Notes: generated by a model from the sequence alone, not told the origin. 34,636 nucleotides of DNA from Corynebacterium-like bacterium B27 (GCA_000333435.1 BADC01000538.1:1-34636); one strand, 5' to 3'; shown: positions 24,238 through 33,585, numbered from the stretch's first letter. Program-made: numbers and translations.

Positions 24238-25713
24238 GTGAGCACTAAAAGCGTCGACGTCGTATTGATCGGCGGTGGCATCATGAGTGCCACCCTCGGA
24301 ACCATGATCAAGGAATTGCAGCCGGACTGGTCGATCATGATCTTCGAGCAGCTGAGCGAGGTCGCCCAAGAGAGCTCCAACCCCTGGAACAACGCCGGCA
24401 CGGGTCACGCAGCCCTGGCTGAGCTCAACTACATGCCGGAAGCGCCCGACGGTACCCTCGAGACGTCCCGTGCAGTGAACATCAACGAACAGTTTCAGGT
24501 GAGCCGTCAATTCTGGTCGGCGCTGGTCGCTCAAGGGGTCTTGCCGCATCCAGGCACCTTCATCAACCCGACCCCGCACATGACATTCGTGCGAGGTGAG
24601 GAGAACGTCGACTACCTCCGCCGCCGCTACGAGCTGCTGAAGACAGAGCCGCTGTTCGAGGGCATCGAGTTCAGCGACGACCCGAAGGTGATCTACCAGT
24701 GGGCCCCGCTACTCGTGCGTCAGCGCGAAAAGGGCGAGAAGATCGCGGCGACGCGCGTGGCGTCCGGCACCGACGTCGATTTCGGCTCTCTCACTCGCCA
24801 GCTCATCGAGTACCTCGTGGCGAACGGGGCAGCCCTCCGCACCGAGACCGAGGTCAAGAAGCTCAAGAAGCAGAGAGACGGTTCGTGGAACGTCACCGTG
24901 CGCGATCGAGTCGGAAACACTCCTCACACCGTGAATGCGAAATTCGTATTCGTTGGTGCGGGTGGGCACGCGCTTCCCCTCCTTCAGAAGTCGGGCATCC
25001 CTGAGATCAAGGGTTTCGGTGGGTTCCCGATCAGTGGTCAGTTCTTCCGCACCGACAACCCTGCTGTCGTTGCTCAACATCAGGCAAAGGTCTACGGCAA
25101 AGCGTCCGTCGGAGCCCCGCCGATGTCGGTACCGCACCTCGACACCCGCGTCGTGGACGGGCAGTCCTCGCTGTTGTTCGGACCGTACGCGGGCTTCAGC
25201 CCGAAGTTTCTCAAATCGAGCTCGTGGACCGACCTGCCCGCATCGATCCGCCTGCACAACATCGGGCCGATGCTCGCGGTCGCCCGCGACAACCTCGACC
25301 TGATGAAGTATCTGGTGCGCGAGCTGCTCGCCAGCAAGAAGAAGAAGCTCGAAGCCCTGCGGGAGTTCATGCCGACGGCCGAGGCCTCCGATTGGTACCT
25401 CATCACGGCCGGGCAGCGGGTGCAGGTGATGAAGAAAGACGCCAAGCGAGGAGGTGTACTCCAGTTCGGCACGGAGGTCGTCACATCGGCCGACGGCTCG
25501 ATCGCGGGTTTGCTCGGAGCATCGCCCGGAGCCTCGACGGCGGTGCCGATCATGATCGACCTCATCCAGAAGTGCTTTCCCACCGAGTACGCGACCTGGG
25601 AGAAGAAGCTCGCGAAGCTCATTCCGTCGCTCGGATCGAAGTTGAACGTCGACAAGAAGGCCAGCGAGAGAGCCATCGCCACGACCGCCAAGGCGCTGGA
25701 GTTGGCTCGCTGA
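24238..25713 (+). CDS. mqo: Malate:quinone oxidoreductase
   Basis: A 491-residue FAD-dependent membrane-associated enzyme that oxidises malate to oxaloacetate and passes electrons to quinone. The FAD-binding motif VVLIGGGIMSATLG lies at residues 8-21, followed by FEQLSEVAQESSNPWNNAGTGH, a family signature. Further matches are NPTPHMTFVRG, the FVGAGGHALPLLQKSGIPE segment, and GFPISGQF. The end contains QFGTEVVTSADGSIAGLLGASPGAST. Length is normal for the family. It is unrelated to the polysaccharide locus and marks the return to housekeeping genes. The GTG start has no ribosome-binding site but has a -10 box six bases upstream. Confidence 0.96.
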   Translation: MSTKSVDVVLIGGGIMSATLGTMIKELQPDWSIMIFEQLSEVAQESSNPWNNAGTGHAALAELNYMPEAPDGTLETSRAVNINEQFQVSRQFWSALVAQGVLPHPGTFINPTPHMTFVRGEENVDYLRRRYELLKTEPLFEGIEFSDDPKVIYQWAPLLVRQREKGEKIAATRVASGTDVDFGSLTRQLIEYLVANGAALRTETEVKKLKKQRDGSWNVTVRDRVGNTPHTVNAKFVFVGAGGHALPLLQKSGIPEIKGFGGFPISGQFFRTDNPAVVAQHQAKVYGKASVGAPPMSVPHLDTRVVDGQSSLLFGPYAGFSPKFLKSSSWTDLPASIRLHNIGPMLAVARDNLDLMKYLVRELLASKKKKLEALREFMPTAEASDWYLITAGQRVQVMKKDAKRGGVLQFGTEVVTSADGSIAGLLGASPGASTAVPIMIDLIQKCFPTEYATWEKKLAKLIPSLGSKLNVDKKASERAIATTAKALELAR

Positions 25714-25765
25714 CGGTGAAGTCGGACACTCGCCGATCACACAGCCGCCGTCCGGGGCCCATCGG

Positions 25766-25771
25766 TAGAAT
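25766..25771 (+). promoter_or_regulatory. Likely -10 box of a leaderless DUF4012 gene transcript
   Basis: TAGAAT, then six bases (TAATCG), then the GTG start at 25778, the same arrangement as at 24226. There is no Shine-Dalgarno sequence. The -35 region is unclear. Confidence 0.5.
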
Positions 25772-25777
25772 TAATCG

Positions 25778-27625
25778 GTGACCGACGAGACACCGACCCG
25801 CCGATCCCTGAAGAACGACGCCGTCGGACGGGAGCGGCCACGACGCAAGCGTGCCCGCCGACGTCGGTGGCCTTGGATCGTCACCGGTGTGTTCGTTCTT
25901 CTCGTCGTGGTGGTGGGTGGCGCCGTGTGGGTCGGCGTGAAGGCGCTCACCGTCAAGGACGAACTGGAGGCAGCTCGCCCTTTGCTGTCGTCCGTGAAGG
26001 ACAAGGTGCTGTCGGGCGAGGCGTCTCAGGCACAGGCCGACGCTGACGCTCTGGCGGACCATGCAGCCAAAGCTCGGGACGCGGCATCCGGACCCGCATG
26101 GTGGTTGGCGGAACAGCTGCCCACCATCGGTGAGAACTTGCGAGCCGTGCGAATCGTGGCTGAGTCGGTCGACAACGTCGTGGATCAAGCCGTCGTTCCA
26201 GCAGTGGGGCTTGGTGATGCGCTCTCACCAGCGGTATTCAAGCCGGTCGACGGCGCCGTGAATCTCGCGGCCATCGAGTCGGTGCTGCCGGTGCTCGAGC
26301 AATCCAGCACGGCGCTGACCACCGCGAAGAGCGACATCGGGAGCATCGACACAGGAGGGCTCATCGGGCCCGTGAAGAGCGCAGTGACCCAGATCGAAAC
26401 CATGGTCGGAGAGATCGAGCCGGCATTGGCTACGGCGAAATCGCTGGCGCCCGTGCTACCAGGGCTGCTTGGTGCCGACGGTCCGAAGAACTACCTCCTC
26501 GTCTTCGAGAACTCGGCAGAGGTGCGCCCACTCGGTGGTATCGCGGGAGCCCAGATCCTGATCACGGCCGACCAGGGAAAAGTGAGCATCGCGCAGCAGA
26601 CATCGGGCCGCGAATTCGCGTTCGAATCGGAGCAGTTCGCCGACAGCCACCTACCCCGCGAAGCGCGGGACCTCTTTCTCGTGCCGTTCGGCGTGCAGAG
26701 CCAGAACAACACGCTGACCCCCCGGGTCGAGGTGGCCGCCGATCTGACCCGATCGATGTGGCAGAACCAACGCGGGGCGACAGCCGACACCGTCCTCTTC
26801 ATCGACCCGATTGCGCTGTCGTACATCTTGGAAGCGACGGGCCCTCTCGCGTTGCCGGATGGTTCGTCCCTCACCGCCCAGAATTCGACCGACATCCTCA
26901 TGAATGGGGTTTACCAGCAATTCCCTGACGATGCCGACGCCCAGGACGCCTATTTCTCCGCGGTCGCTGCGACAGCGTTTGGCTCCATCATGAACGGCGA
27001 CGTCGACATCCCCTCGTTCATCAGCGCTGTGCAGAAAGCCGGTGCTGAGCGGCGTCTGCTCGCCTCCAGCACCGATCAGGCGGTGCAGGATCTCGTCGTC
27101 GACGCGGGTCTGCAGGGACGAATGCCTCAGGAGACTGCGAATGCGCATGAGATCGGCGTCTACCTGAGCGATTTCCTGGGCTCGAAGATGGATTATTACC
27201 TTCGCACGGCGATCGCCGTCGGTCAGCAGCAATGCACGGACGGTTCGCGGAAGGTGCGCGTGCAGGTAACGGCCACGAACATCCTCGATCCAGCTGCCGT
27301 CGACGGTCTGACCACGTTCATCACCGGTGCCGGCGGTAACGGCTTCAGGGTGCCGCTGGGTGACCTCCGGGTCTTCACGTACGTCTACGCGCCTGAGGGT
27401 GCCACCATCTCCAGCATCACCGGAAGCACGAGTCAGGATGATTCGACGACCGGAACGGACGGGACCTACCCGGTCGCGCGTGCCGTCATCCAGTCCGCTC
27501 CGGGAGAGTCGCAGACGTCGACGATCGATATCGACGTGAGCGCCCTGCCGGAGAAGGAGATCCAGACCCTCGTCGGACCGATGCTGGCGAACCCGGAAAT
27601 GTCGGAGCTGCAGTTCACCTGCTGA
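25778..27625 (+). CDS. DUF4012 domain-containing membrane protein
   Basis: A 615-residue protein with a very basic cytoplasmic N-terminus (RERPRRKRARRRRWPW), one membrane helix near residues 35-55, and a large extracytoplasmic region. Residues about 60-215 are alpha-helical and Ala-rich (possible coiled coil). The DUF4012 part begins near KNYLLVFENSAEVRPLGGIAGAQILI and continues through a QNNTLTPRVEVAADL segment and ATADTVLFIDPIALSYILEATG. These proteins are common in actinobacteria near polysaccharide genes; the function is unknown, though the conserved domain suggests surface polymer handling. The frame begins at GTG 25778, six bases after a -10 box. It is the first gene after mqo in the same direction, 64 bases away. 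Confidence 0.88.
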   Translation: MTDETPTRRSLKNDAVGRERPRRKRARRRRWPWIVTGVFVLLVVVVGGAVWVGVKALTVKDELEAARPLLSSVKDKVLSGEASQAQADADALADHAAKARDAASGPAWWLAEQLPTIGENLRAVRIVAESVDNVVDQAVVPAVGLGDALSPAVFKPVDGAVNLAAIESVLPVLEQSSTALTTAKSDIGSIDTGGLIGPVKSAVTQIETMVGEIEPALATAKSLAPVLPGLLGADGPKNYLLVFENSAEVRPLGGIAGAQILITADQGKVSIAQQTSGREFAFESEQFADSHLPREARDLFLVPFGVQSQNNTLTPRVEVAADLTRSMWQNQRGATADTVLFIDPIALSYILEATGPLALPDGSSLTAQNSTDILMNGVYQQFPDDADAQDAYFSAVAATAFGSIMNGDVDIPSFISAVQKAGAERRLLASSTDQAVQDLVVDAGLQGRMPQETANAHEIGVYLSDFLGSKMDYYLRTAIAVGQQQCTDGSRKVRVQVTATNILDPAAVDGLTTFITGAGGNGFRVPLGDLRVFTYVYAPEGATISSITGSTSQDDSTTGTDGTYPVARAVIQSAPGESQTSTIDIDVSALPEKEIQTLVGPMLANPEMSELQFTC

Positions 27626-27707
27626 GAGTCCCGACGCGGTCCGGGGATGTCATCTGCCGGAGGGTGGATCCGTCTATCATCGCTGGAGGGAGTCATTTGG
27701 GGGTGGC

Positions 27708-28823
27708 ATGCCAGCGCCGGGTAACACGCACGGACCGTTGACGATTCCGTCGTTGGACGGCTTCCGGGCAGTTGCGGTTCTGCTTGTCTTCGTGGGTCAT
27801 GGTTTCACGGCACCGCGCATCTGGCCTGGTCATGTCGGTGTGACCATCTTCTTCTTCCTGAGTGGCTATCTCATCACGACCCTGCTTCGCCGTGAGTACG
27901 CCGCGAGCGGGCGGATCTCGCTTCAGAAGTTCTATCTCCGCCGCGCCTTGCGCATCCTTCCGCCGGCTTACATCACGATCATTGCGGCGATCGTCATCGG
28001 CGCGATCGGTCTGCTGCCCGCGACGACGGATATCTGGGGTGTGCTTGCGGAGGTTTTCAACTACACGAACTATTACATCGTCGTCGTCGGTCATGAGGGG
28101 CTTCCGCCGGAGACCAGCCAGTTGTGGTCTCTCGCCGTCGAAGAGCACTTCTATCTCGTCTTTCCCGCCGCTCTGATCCTGATGTTGCGAAAGCAACTCT
28201 CCATCACCGTCATCGGCCGGATACTGTTGATCGCCGTGGCGATCGCGCCGCTTTGGAGAATCGCGCTGACTGTAGGCGGTGCAGATTTCTACCGGCTTTA
28301 CACGTCGACCGATACTCGGTTCGACACGCTTCTCGCCGGTGCAGCCATGGCGCTTCTCTGGAACCCTGCCTTGGGCGACAGGTTCGTGGTGCGAGTCTCC
28401 GAAAGAACGCTCGCCGCCGTTCTTGTCCCCGCCGGGGCGGTCGTCTTCGCAGCAACGTCACTTGTCGGTGCCGAGTGGTTCAGGCTGACCATCGCTGACA
28501 CGATCCAGATCATCTGCCTGGTCCCGATTTTCTGGTGGCTCATCACGAAGCCGCAATCATGGGTGGGCAAGATCTTCAACAGTCGCGTGGTCGTGCGGAT
28601 CGGTTTGCTGTCGTTCTCGATCTACCTCGTGCACCGCTTGGTGCTTGCACTCACGCACACGGTCATCGCGTTCAACCCGCTCAACGACTTCGTCGCATTG
28701 ATCGTGACCATCGCGATCGCCCAGCTCATCTACTGGTTGGTTGAGAAACCCCTCGGCCGCGTTCGAAAGCGACTCGAGACGCGGCTTCCGACACGCTCTC
28801 GCGCGTCTGCTCAACGGTCATGA
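27708..28823 (+). CDS. Acyltransferase 3 family membrane protein
   Basis: A 371-residue integral membrane acyltransferase. Family marks are PSLDGFRAVAVLLVFVGHG at the N-terminus, GVTIFFFLSGYLITTLL, the FYLRRALRILPPAY segment and QLWSLAVEEHFYLVFP, followed by several membrane helices to LIYWLVEKPLGR. It has no SGNH domain, unlike the protein at 9875. It likely transfers acetyl or other acyl groups to surface glycans. The ATG at 27708 follows GGGGGTGGC. TATCAT at 27675 could be a -10 box. Its last six bases overlap the convergent VanZ-like gene. Confidence 0.92.
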   Translation: MPAPGNTHGPLTIPSLDGFRAVAVLLVFVGHGFTAPRIWPGHVGVTIFFFLSGYLITTLLRREYAASGRISLQKFYLRRALRILPPAYITIIAAIVIGAIGLLPATTDIWGVLAEVFNYTNYYIVVVGHEGLPPETSQLWSLAVEEHFYLVFPAALILMLRKQLSITVIGRILLIAVAIAPLWRIALTVGGADFYRLYTSTDTRFDTLLAGAAMALLWNPALGDRFVVRVSERTLAAVLVPAGAVVFAATSLVGAEWFRLTIADTIQIICLVPIFWWLITKPQSWVGKIFNSRVVVRIGLLSFSIYLVHRLVLALTHTVIAFNPLNDFVALIVTIAIAQLIYWLVEKPLGRVRKRLETRLPTRSRASAQRS

Positions 28824-29246
28824 GCTCTGGCGGGCGATTTCTAGCCGACGCCGGCGAAGAAGCACGAAAGCGAAGGTCGCACCGATCAGTGAGCCCATCG
28901 AGTTCGCGATGACGTCATCGACCGTCGCGTAGCGGTCGGGGAGGAGTGCGTACTGATACAGCTCGATGACAACTGAGAGGGTTGCGCACAGGAATGCCGC
29001 CAACCACCACCGTTCTAGCCCGAAGAGGACGGCCACGAGGAATGCCAGGGGCACGAACAGCGCAACGTTGGCGACGAATTCGACGAGGTCGTAACCGACG
29101 AAACCGGGTAGGCCGTGTCGATGGAGCCACTCAAGCACGCGGTCGATGAGACCTCGTGATCCCGCGTCAACGGGTTTCGGCCATGCGACGACGAACAGCA
29201 CGGCCGTGCCGTACGCCACGAGGAGGACGACGGTTGTTCGACGCAT
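28818..29246 (-). CDS. VanZ-like family membrane protein
   Basis: A 142-residue protein with four membrane helices: VVLLVAYGTAVLFVVAW, a second around FVANVALFVPLAFLVAVLFG, a third around WWLAAFLCATLSVVIELYQ, and a last around SMGSLIGATFAFVLL. The motifs DLVEFVANVALFVPLG-like and the VIELYQ...DRYATVDDVIANSMGSLIG stretch are the VanZ-like signature. The ATG at 29246 follows GGGGAG with a seven-base spacer; an earlier GTG at 29312 lacks one. The role is unknown in most bacteria; some relatives affect glycopeptide tolerance or cell envelope charge. No resistance genes are near. Confidence 0.88.
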   Translation of the reverse strand: MRRTTVVLLVAYGTAVLFVVAWPKPVDAGSRGLIDRVLEWLHRHGLPGFVGYDLVEFVANVALFVPLAFLVAVLFGLERWWLAAFLCATLSVVIELYQYALLPDRYATVDDVIANSMGSLIGATFAFVLLRRRRLEIARQSS

Positions 29247-29262
29247 GCGCGTGCTCCCCGCA

Positions 29263-29283
29263 ACCACTGATCGGATCAGTGGT
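29263..29283. repeat. 21-bp palindrome between the large CWB2 gene and the VanZ-like gene
   Basis: ACCACTGATC-G-GATCAGTGGT, perfect 10-bp arms around one base. It lies 16 bases upstream of the VanZ-like start, and downstream of the stop of the CWB2 gene at 29396. There is no T-tract, so an operator fits better than a terminator. Bases 29284-29395 show no gene. Confidence 0.5.
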
Positions 29284-29395
29284 CCCGCGGCGCGTCGCAG
29301 AGCGGACACCACGAGCGTTGTTCACGCTCGGTCATCAGCACCATGACCATGTCGTGGGTGGCGCACATGCGCACGCGTGAGATCATCCCGGCCCG

Positions 29396-32300
29396 TTATC
29401 CCCGAGCCGGGCACGCGGGGAAGGGGAGGGTGTTGAATCCGATGCTGTTGGGGCCCCCGAGAATCACGATCTTCTTTGCCTGGAGGCCGGTGATGTGGTC
29501 CATCATTCCTTGGTCGAGGCACCCGTTCTGGGCGAGGAAGATGGGTGTGGCGGTGCTGTAGCCGGCGAGTACGCCACCGGCGAGTGCGTCCGGGAACGTG
29601 GCGCCTGATGCGAGGTAAACGACATCCCGGTGATTCTGCACCCGGAAGTACGCCTTCGCGGTGTTGAGCGAGACGGCGTAACGGTCGGCGCCGCTGATGC
29701 GAGTGACGGTGATGCCGAGCTTTGTCAGTTGGGTGTCGATGCCGCCACTGATGCTCGCCGCACCGCCGAATGTCGTCACCGCGGTCACGCCGCGATCACG
29801 GAGCAGTTGTCGCTCGGCGGCGGTGAATGCGGTGCGCTGACCGTCGATCAGGAGTACTGGCGCTCCAAGGAGAGCGGCGGCCGGGCTGGCACTCAGCGCA
29901 TCTGGGAAAGTACGGCCCGTCGCAACGAAGAGCCGACTCGACGGTGCTGCGCCGAACTGCGGATCTTTGATCAGATTGCGTGACACCTCGTAGCGGTCAG
30001 CTCCACCGATCCGGTGCACCTCGGCGGTCGGCACGAGGGAGTTCAGCTGGGCGATGACGTCGGCTGTCAGCGTGTTGGCGCCGCCCAGCACGACGATGTC
30101 GCTGGGATTCAGCCGACCGATCTCGCTTGCGACGGAGTTCGGAATTGACGCCCGTGACGACAGCAGCAGCGGGGCGTCGTGCTGTGCGGCGATCGCCGAA
30201 CCGCTCAGGGCGTCGGAGAAGTTCTCACCGCTTGCCAGATAGACCAGGGCAGAGCCGTTCGGTGCGACCCGCTGCGAGATGAGTGCGGATTCTTCGTAGC
30301 GGTCGGCGCCGGCGATGCGTTCCACCGAGGGCGGCGGAACAGGAATGAGGAGCGTTGCCGAGGACTGGGAAACGCTCGGGTAGCCGCTCTTGCTGCCCGT
30401 TACCGTGACGCCGATCTTCTTCCCGGCGTCCACCGTCTGCAGGACGTACGTTGCCGATGTCGCACCAGAGATGAGCGTGCCGTTCCTGGTCCACTGATAA
30501 CTCAGTGTCACCGGAGCAGGACCCCACGTGCCAGCATTCGCGGTGAGCGTCGACCCAATCGCTGTGTCACCGTCAATGGTGGGCTTCGGCGTGGGGCTCA
30601 ACCCGCGAGTTACGGTGACGGGCGCCGACTCGACTGTGGCGACTCCGTTGACTGAACTGGTTGCGGTGACAGCGAATGTGATCGTGTGGCCGACATCCGC
30701 TTCCGTGGGCGAGTAGTCCAGACCCGTCGCACCCTCGATCTGCGCATAGTCACGGCGCCATTCATAGCGAACATTATCGGGCACCGGTTGCCAGGCGCCC
30801 GGGGAGGCCGTCAATGTCTGTCCGACCACAGGCGAACCTTCGATAGCCGGATACGGTGTGCTGGTATAGGTGTCTCCGCGAGTGATTTGAAGGTCGAGAT
30901 TGGCGGGAGTGTTCCGTTCGACGACAAAGACCTTCGTGCCAGAGCCGAGCGCCGTTGACGGGTATTCGTAGTCGAAGTCGCCTTGTATGTTCTCCCACGA
31001 CGAAACGTTATAGCTCGTGGCGTAGCCGTCATCAGTCCGCGGCGGGGCGATGCGAATCACGTAACGCCCTGGAGGCACCCGCAATTCGTAGTGACCAGAC
31101 GCATCGGGATGAGTTCCTCGGCTCCACGAATAAGGCAGTTCAAGGTCGGGGAAGAGTTCGGAAACGGCGTGAAAAGAGATCGAGAACTTCGTGATATCGC
31201 CTTCCACAGGCGCCGATCGAGTGAGCGTGCCAGAGATGAGCGTGAAGGCGTCCAGTGGGAAGTCGACGTCAGTGAGTTCCTCACCGCTCTCTACAGTGAC
31301 GGTTGGACCAGCGGTCTTCAGGTGCCACCCCTTGGTTTGGTCGCTCGGGGTCCCGACGAGACTCCACGTGCCGGCGGGAACTCCCGTGATGCGGTAGTGG
31401 CCCTGATAGTCGCTCAGCCCGGACAGATTCGTGAGACCTGATTCATCGGACGGGAACGCCGGACTTCCGACTACCACCCCGGGAAGCGGCGTGCCGTCCG
31501 CCGCAAGAACGGTGCCCGAGATAGAGCCCGCCGTTTCCAGCGCCGCATCCACATCTCCGATGCTCTGGGCGGAAGCGACAGTGATCGGCTCGGTTTGAAA
31601 TGCAACGAATGCGCCCAACGGGTCGAAGAAGGTCATCCGGTAGGAACCGATCGTTGCCCCTCGGAGGACGTACCTCCCGTCGGCGCCGGTGACCGCGCTC
31701 TGCCCGAGACGATGCACCTCGATGCCGGAAAGAGCTTCACCAGTTGCTTTTGACGTCACGGTGCCCGAAAGTACTCCCGGCGAGTTCAGAACGAGATGCA
31801 CGGGGTAGGCCTGCCCTATGACCACGTTCGGCAATTCGACGTATGCCGTGCCGCTGCCCTCAAGAGTGACCTGCACGCGGTAGCTTCCGGCGGTGAGACC
31901 CACCAGCGTGAACACTCCCTCGGCGCCGAGGGTGCGGCTCGTCACCACGTACGAACCCTGGCTGACCGTCAGGGTGGCGCCGGCCACGCTTTTACCGTTT
32001 GTCTGGACGACGGTCCCGTCGATGCGAGCGCCGAGCGGGACGGTGACGTTCACGACGTTGCTTGTGGACGGATTGGGGACGATCGGGCTGACCGAGGCGG
32101 GAAGGTAGCCGCTGTTGGTCGGAGGTGTCACGGACAGCTTGTAACCGCTTGAAAGTAGCGGCACCCCGTACAAAGCGTACTCACCGGATGCGTCGGTCGT
32201 GGCCGTCCACGTTTGGCTGTTGGCGTCTGAGGACAACCTCGCGGTGGCGCCGGCGATCGGTGGCGCAGACGCGTCGCTACCCGAGACGACCCCTGATATC

Positions 32301-32440
32301 GTGACGGTCGGCTCGACAGCGGCCGCCGACCATGCTCCGATCGGCGAGAAAAACGCCAGAACCAAGGCGATCAGCGTCGCCCCCACTATGGCGGCCTTGA
32401 TCATCCGCCTGCTTTCGCGCAGCGTTCCGGTGCGGCTCAT
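29396..32440 (-). CDS. Large secreted protein with carboxypeptidase-regulatory-like, Ig-like and three CWB2 domains
   Basis: A 1014-residue exported protein. The signal peptide (RRMIKAAIVGATLIALVLAFFS) is followed by several carboxypeptidase-regulatory-like beta-sandwiches (about 45-520) with SGxVxxxxGxPLxGVxV-type starts and DxxGxYxxxGVPxGxY-type ends. Two Ig-like repeats (about 530-700; PAIEGSPVVGQTLTASPGAW and PTIDGDTAIGSTLTANAGTW) are related to those of the gene at 7316. Three CWB2 repeats lie at about 707-805, 809-905 and 913-1014, each with RIxGADRYE/A and FPDAL or FSDAL motifs. CWB2 repeats bind cell-wall polymers noncovalently, so the protein is a probable surface adhesin or scaffold. 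The ATG at 32440 follows GGGGG. No enzyme domain is seen. Confidence 0.92.
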   Translation of the reverse strand: MSRTGTLRESRRMIKAAIVGATLIALVLAFFSPIGAWSAAAVEPTVTISGVVSGSDASAPPIAGATARLSSDANSQTWTATTDASGEYALYGVPLLSSGYKLSVTPPTNSGYLPASVSPIVPNPSTSNVVNVTVPLGARIDGTVVQTNGKSVAGATLTVSQGSYVVTSRTLGAEGVFTLVGLTAGSYRVQVTLEGSGTAYVELPNVVIGQAYPVHLVLNSPGVLSGTVTSKATGEALSGIEVHRLGQSAVTGADGRYVLRGATIGSYRMTFFDPLGAFVAFQTEPITVASAQSIGDVDAALETAGSISGTVLAADGTPLPGVVVGSPAFPSDESGLTNLSGLSDYQGHYRITGVPAGTWSLVGTPSDQTKGWHLKTAGPTVTVESGEELTDVDFPLDAFTLISGTLTRSAPVEGDITKFSISFHAVSELFPDLELPYSWSRGTHPDASGHYELRVPPGRYVIRIAPPRTDDGYATSYNVSSWENIQGDFDYEYPSTALGSGTKVFVVERNTPANLDLQITRGDTYTSTPYPAIEGSPVVGQTLTASPGAWQPVPDNVRYEWRRDYAQIEGATGLDYSPTEADVGHTITFAVTATSSVNGVATVESAPVTVTRGLSPTPKPTIDGDTAIGSTLTANAGTWGPAPVTLSYQWTRNGTLISGATSATYVLQTVDAGKKIGVTVTGSKSGYPSVSQSSATLLIPVPPPSVERIAGADRYEESALISQRVAPNGSALVYLASGENFSDALSGSAIAAQHDAPLLLSSRASIPNSVASEIGRLNPSDIVVLGGANTLTADVIAQLNSLVPTAEVHRIGGADRYEVSRNLIKDPQFGAAPSSRLFVATGRTFPDALSASPAAALLGAPVLLIDGQRTAFTAAERQLLRDRGVTAVTTFGGAASISGGIDTQLTKLGITVTRISGADRYAVSLNTAKAYFRVQNHRDVVYLASGATFPDALAGGVLAGYSTATPIFLAQNGCLDQGMMDHITGLQAKKIVILGGPNSIGFNTLPFPACPARG

Positions 32441-32552
32441 GTGATCCCCCGATCGACAGTCGTCTGTTCTGCAAAACGATACAGGTAATGAGGACGAGCC
32501 GTTCCGGGCGGCCTCGATCTCCGCGACAGAAGCTCCGTGGGTTGAACGACGA

Positions 32553-32588
32553 AGTCCCGCCCCTCCGCCGGGGCGGAAGGGCGGGACT
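32553..32588 (-). terminator. Strong hairpin, likely terminator of the gene at 32602
   Basis: Two 17-base arms (32553-32569 and 32572-32588) pair with one mismatch; the stem is GC-rich. It begins 13 bases after the stop codon of the minus-strand CWB2 gene. A short T-containing stretch follows on that strand, but there is no proper T-run, so strength is inferred. Confidence 0.65.
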
Positions 32589-32601
32589 CGTCAGCGCCGG
32601 G

Positions 32602-33585
32602 TCAGCCCGCGGCGCAGGCCGTGAGCGACTCCACTGCTGCCGAGAGCGAGTTCTCGCCGCCCAGCAGGGTCACCCGCGTCGCGCCCAGGGCCGCGATCTG
32701 CGCCAGCGTCTCCGCCGGAACACAGGTGCCGGGCACCGTGAACAGCGGGCCGCCCACCTTCGGCGCCAGGGCCGAACCGGCCAGCGCGTCGGGGAAGTTC
32801 GCGCCCGTCGCCAGCAGCACGCGGTCGGCTGCGGTGAAGAAGTGCGCGTTGATCGCCTGCGACGCGGCGTAGCGGTCGGCACCGCCGAGTCGCACCGTGG
32901 CCGCGACCTGCTGTGCGTCAGCCTCGATACCGGGGGAGACGGATGCCTCGCCACCGGCGATCACGATCGACGTGACCCCCAGGTCGGTCAAGAGCGCCGT
33001 CGTGTCGGCGTCGAGGCCGTCGGCTGCACCGTCGACCAGGATGACCGGACCGGCGGCGCCGATCGCGGCACCGGCGGAGAGAGCATCCGGGAAGTTGCGG
33101 CCCGTCGCCAGCACCGCGGTGCTCGCGCCTGACGGGAACGCGGCTGCTGCCACGGCCCGCGAGGCCGCGAAGCGATCCGCGCCGCCCAACCGGGTGACCG
33201 GTGCGATGGTGCCGAGCTCCGTGCCGACCGCCGCGCTCACGCTCGACGTTCCGCCCACGATCACGATCGACGCGGGGTCGAGCCGCTCGATCTCGGCCTT
33301 CACCGCTGCGGGCAGCGAATCGGCCGGGGTGAGCAGCACCGGTGCTCCCGACTTCGCGGCCGCGGGGGCTGCGGAGAGGGCATCCGGGAACACCGCGCCG
33401 GATGCGACGTACACGGCCTGGACGCCGGGCGCGAACCCGTCCTTCGACGCGTTCACCGCGACCTCGTAGCGGTCTGCGCCACCGATGCGGTCGACCGCAG
33501 GGCCGACCGTCACGGGCACCGACGCCGTGAACCGCGAACCGGCTCCCGTCGCCGTGAAGGCGGCCGGGCCGAACGACGCGTCGGC
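32602..33585 (-). pseudogene. 5'-truncated CWB2 (cell wall-binding repeat 2) gene
   Basis: Three CWB2 repeats are present, with RIGGADRYEVAVNAS, RLGGADRFAASRAV and RLGGADRYAASQAI as their starts and FPDAL in each. The frame remains open to a GTG at 33630, but the N-terminus so gained (MPVMKLAPGPLRKSTADAS) has no signal peptide and is antisense to a short-chain dehydrogenase end. A secreted CWB2 protein without a signal is not expected to work, so I read this as the 3' part of a longer gene, cut at about 33575-33600. Base composition is higher in GC than that of the CWB2 gene at 29396. It ends with a terminator-like hairpin. It could still be expressed if read from another promoter. Confidence 0.65.

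Noticed and set aside
29263-29283. Palindrome as a Rho-independent terminator of the large CWB2 gene
   Set aside because: It is more than 110 bases after the stop codon and is not followed by a T-run on either strand; an operator or leader element fits better.
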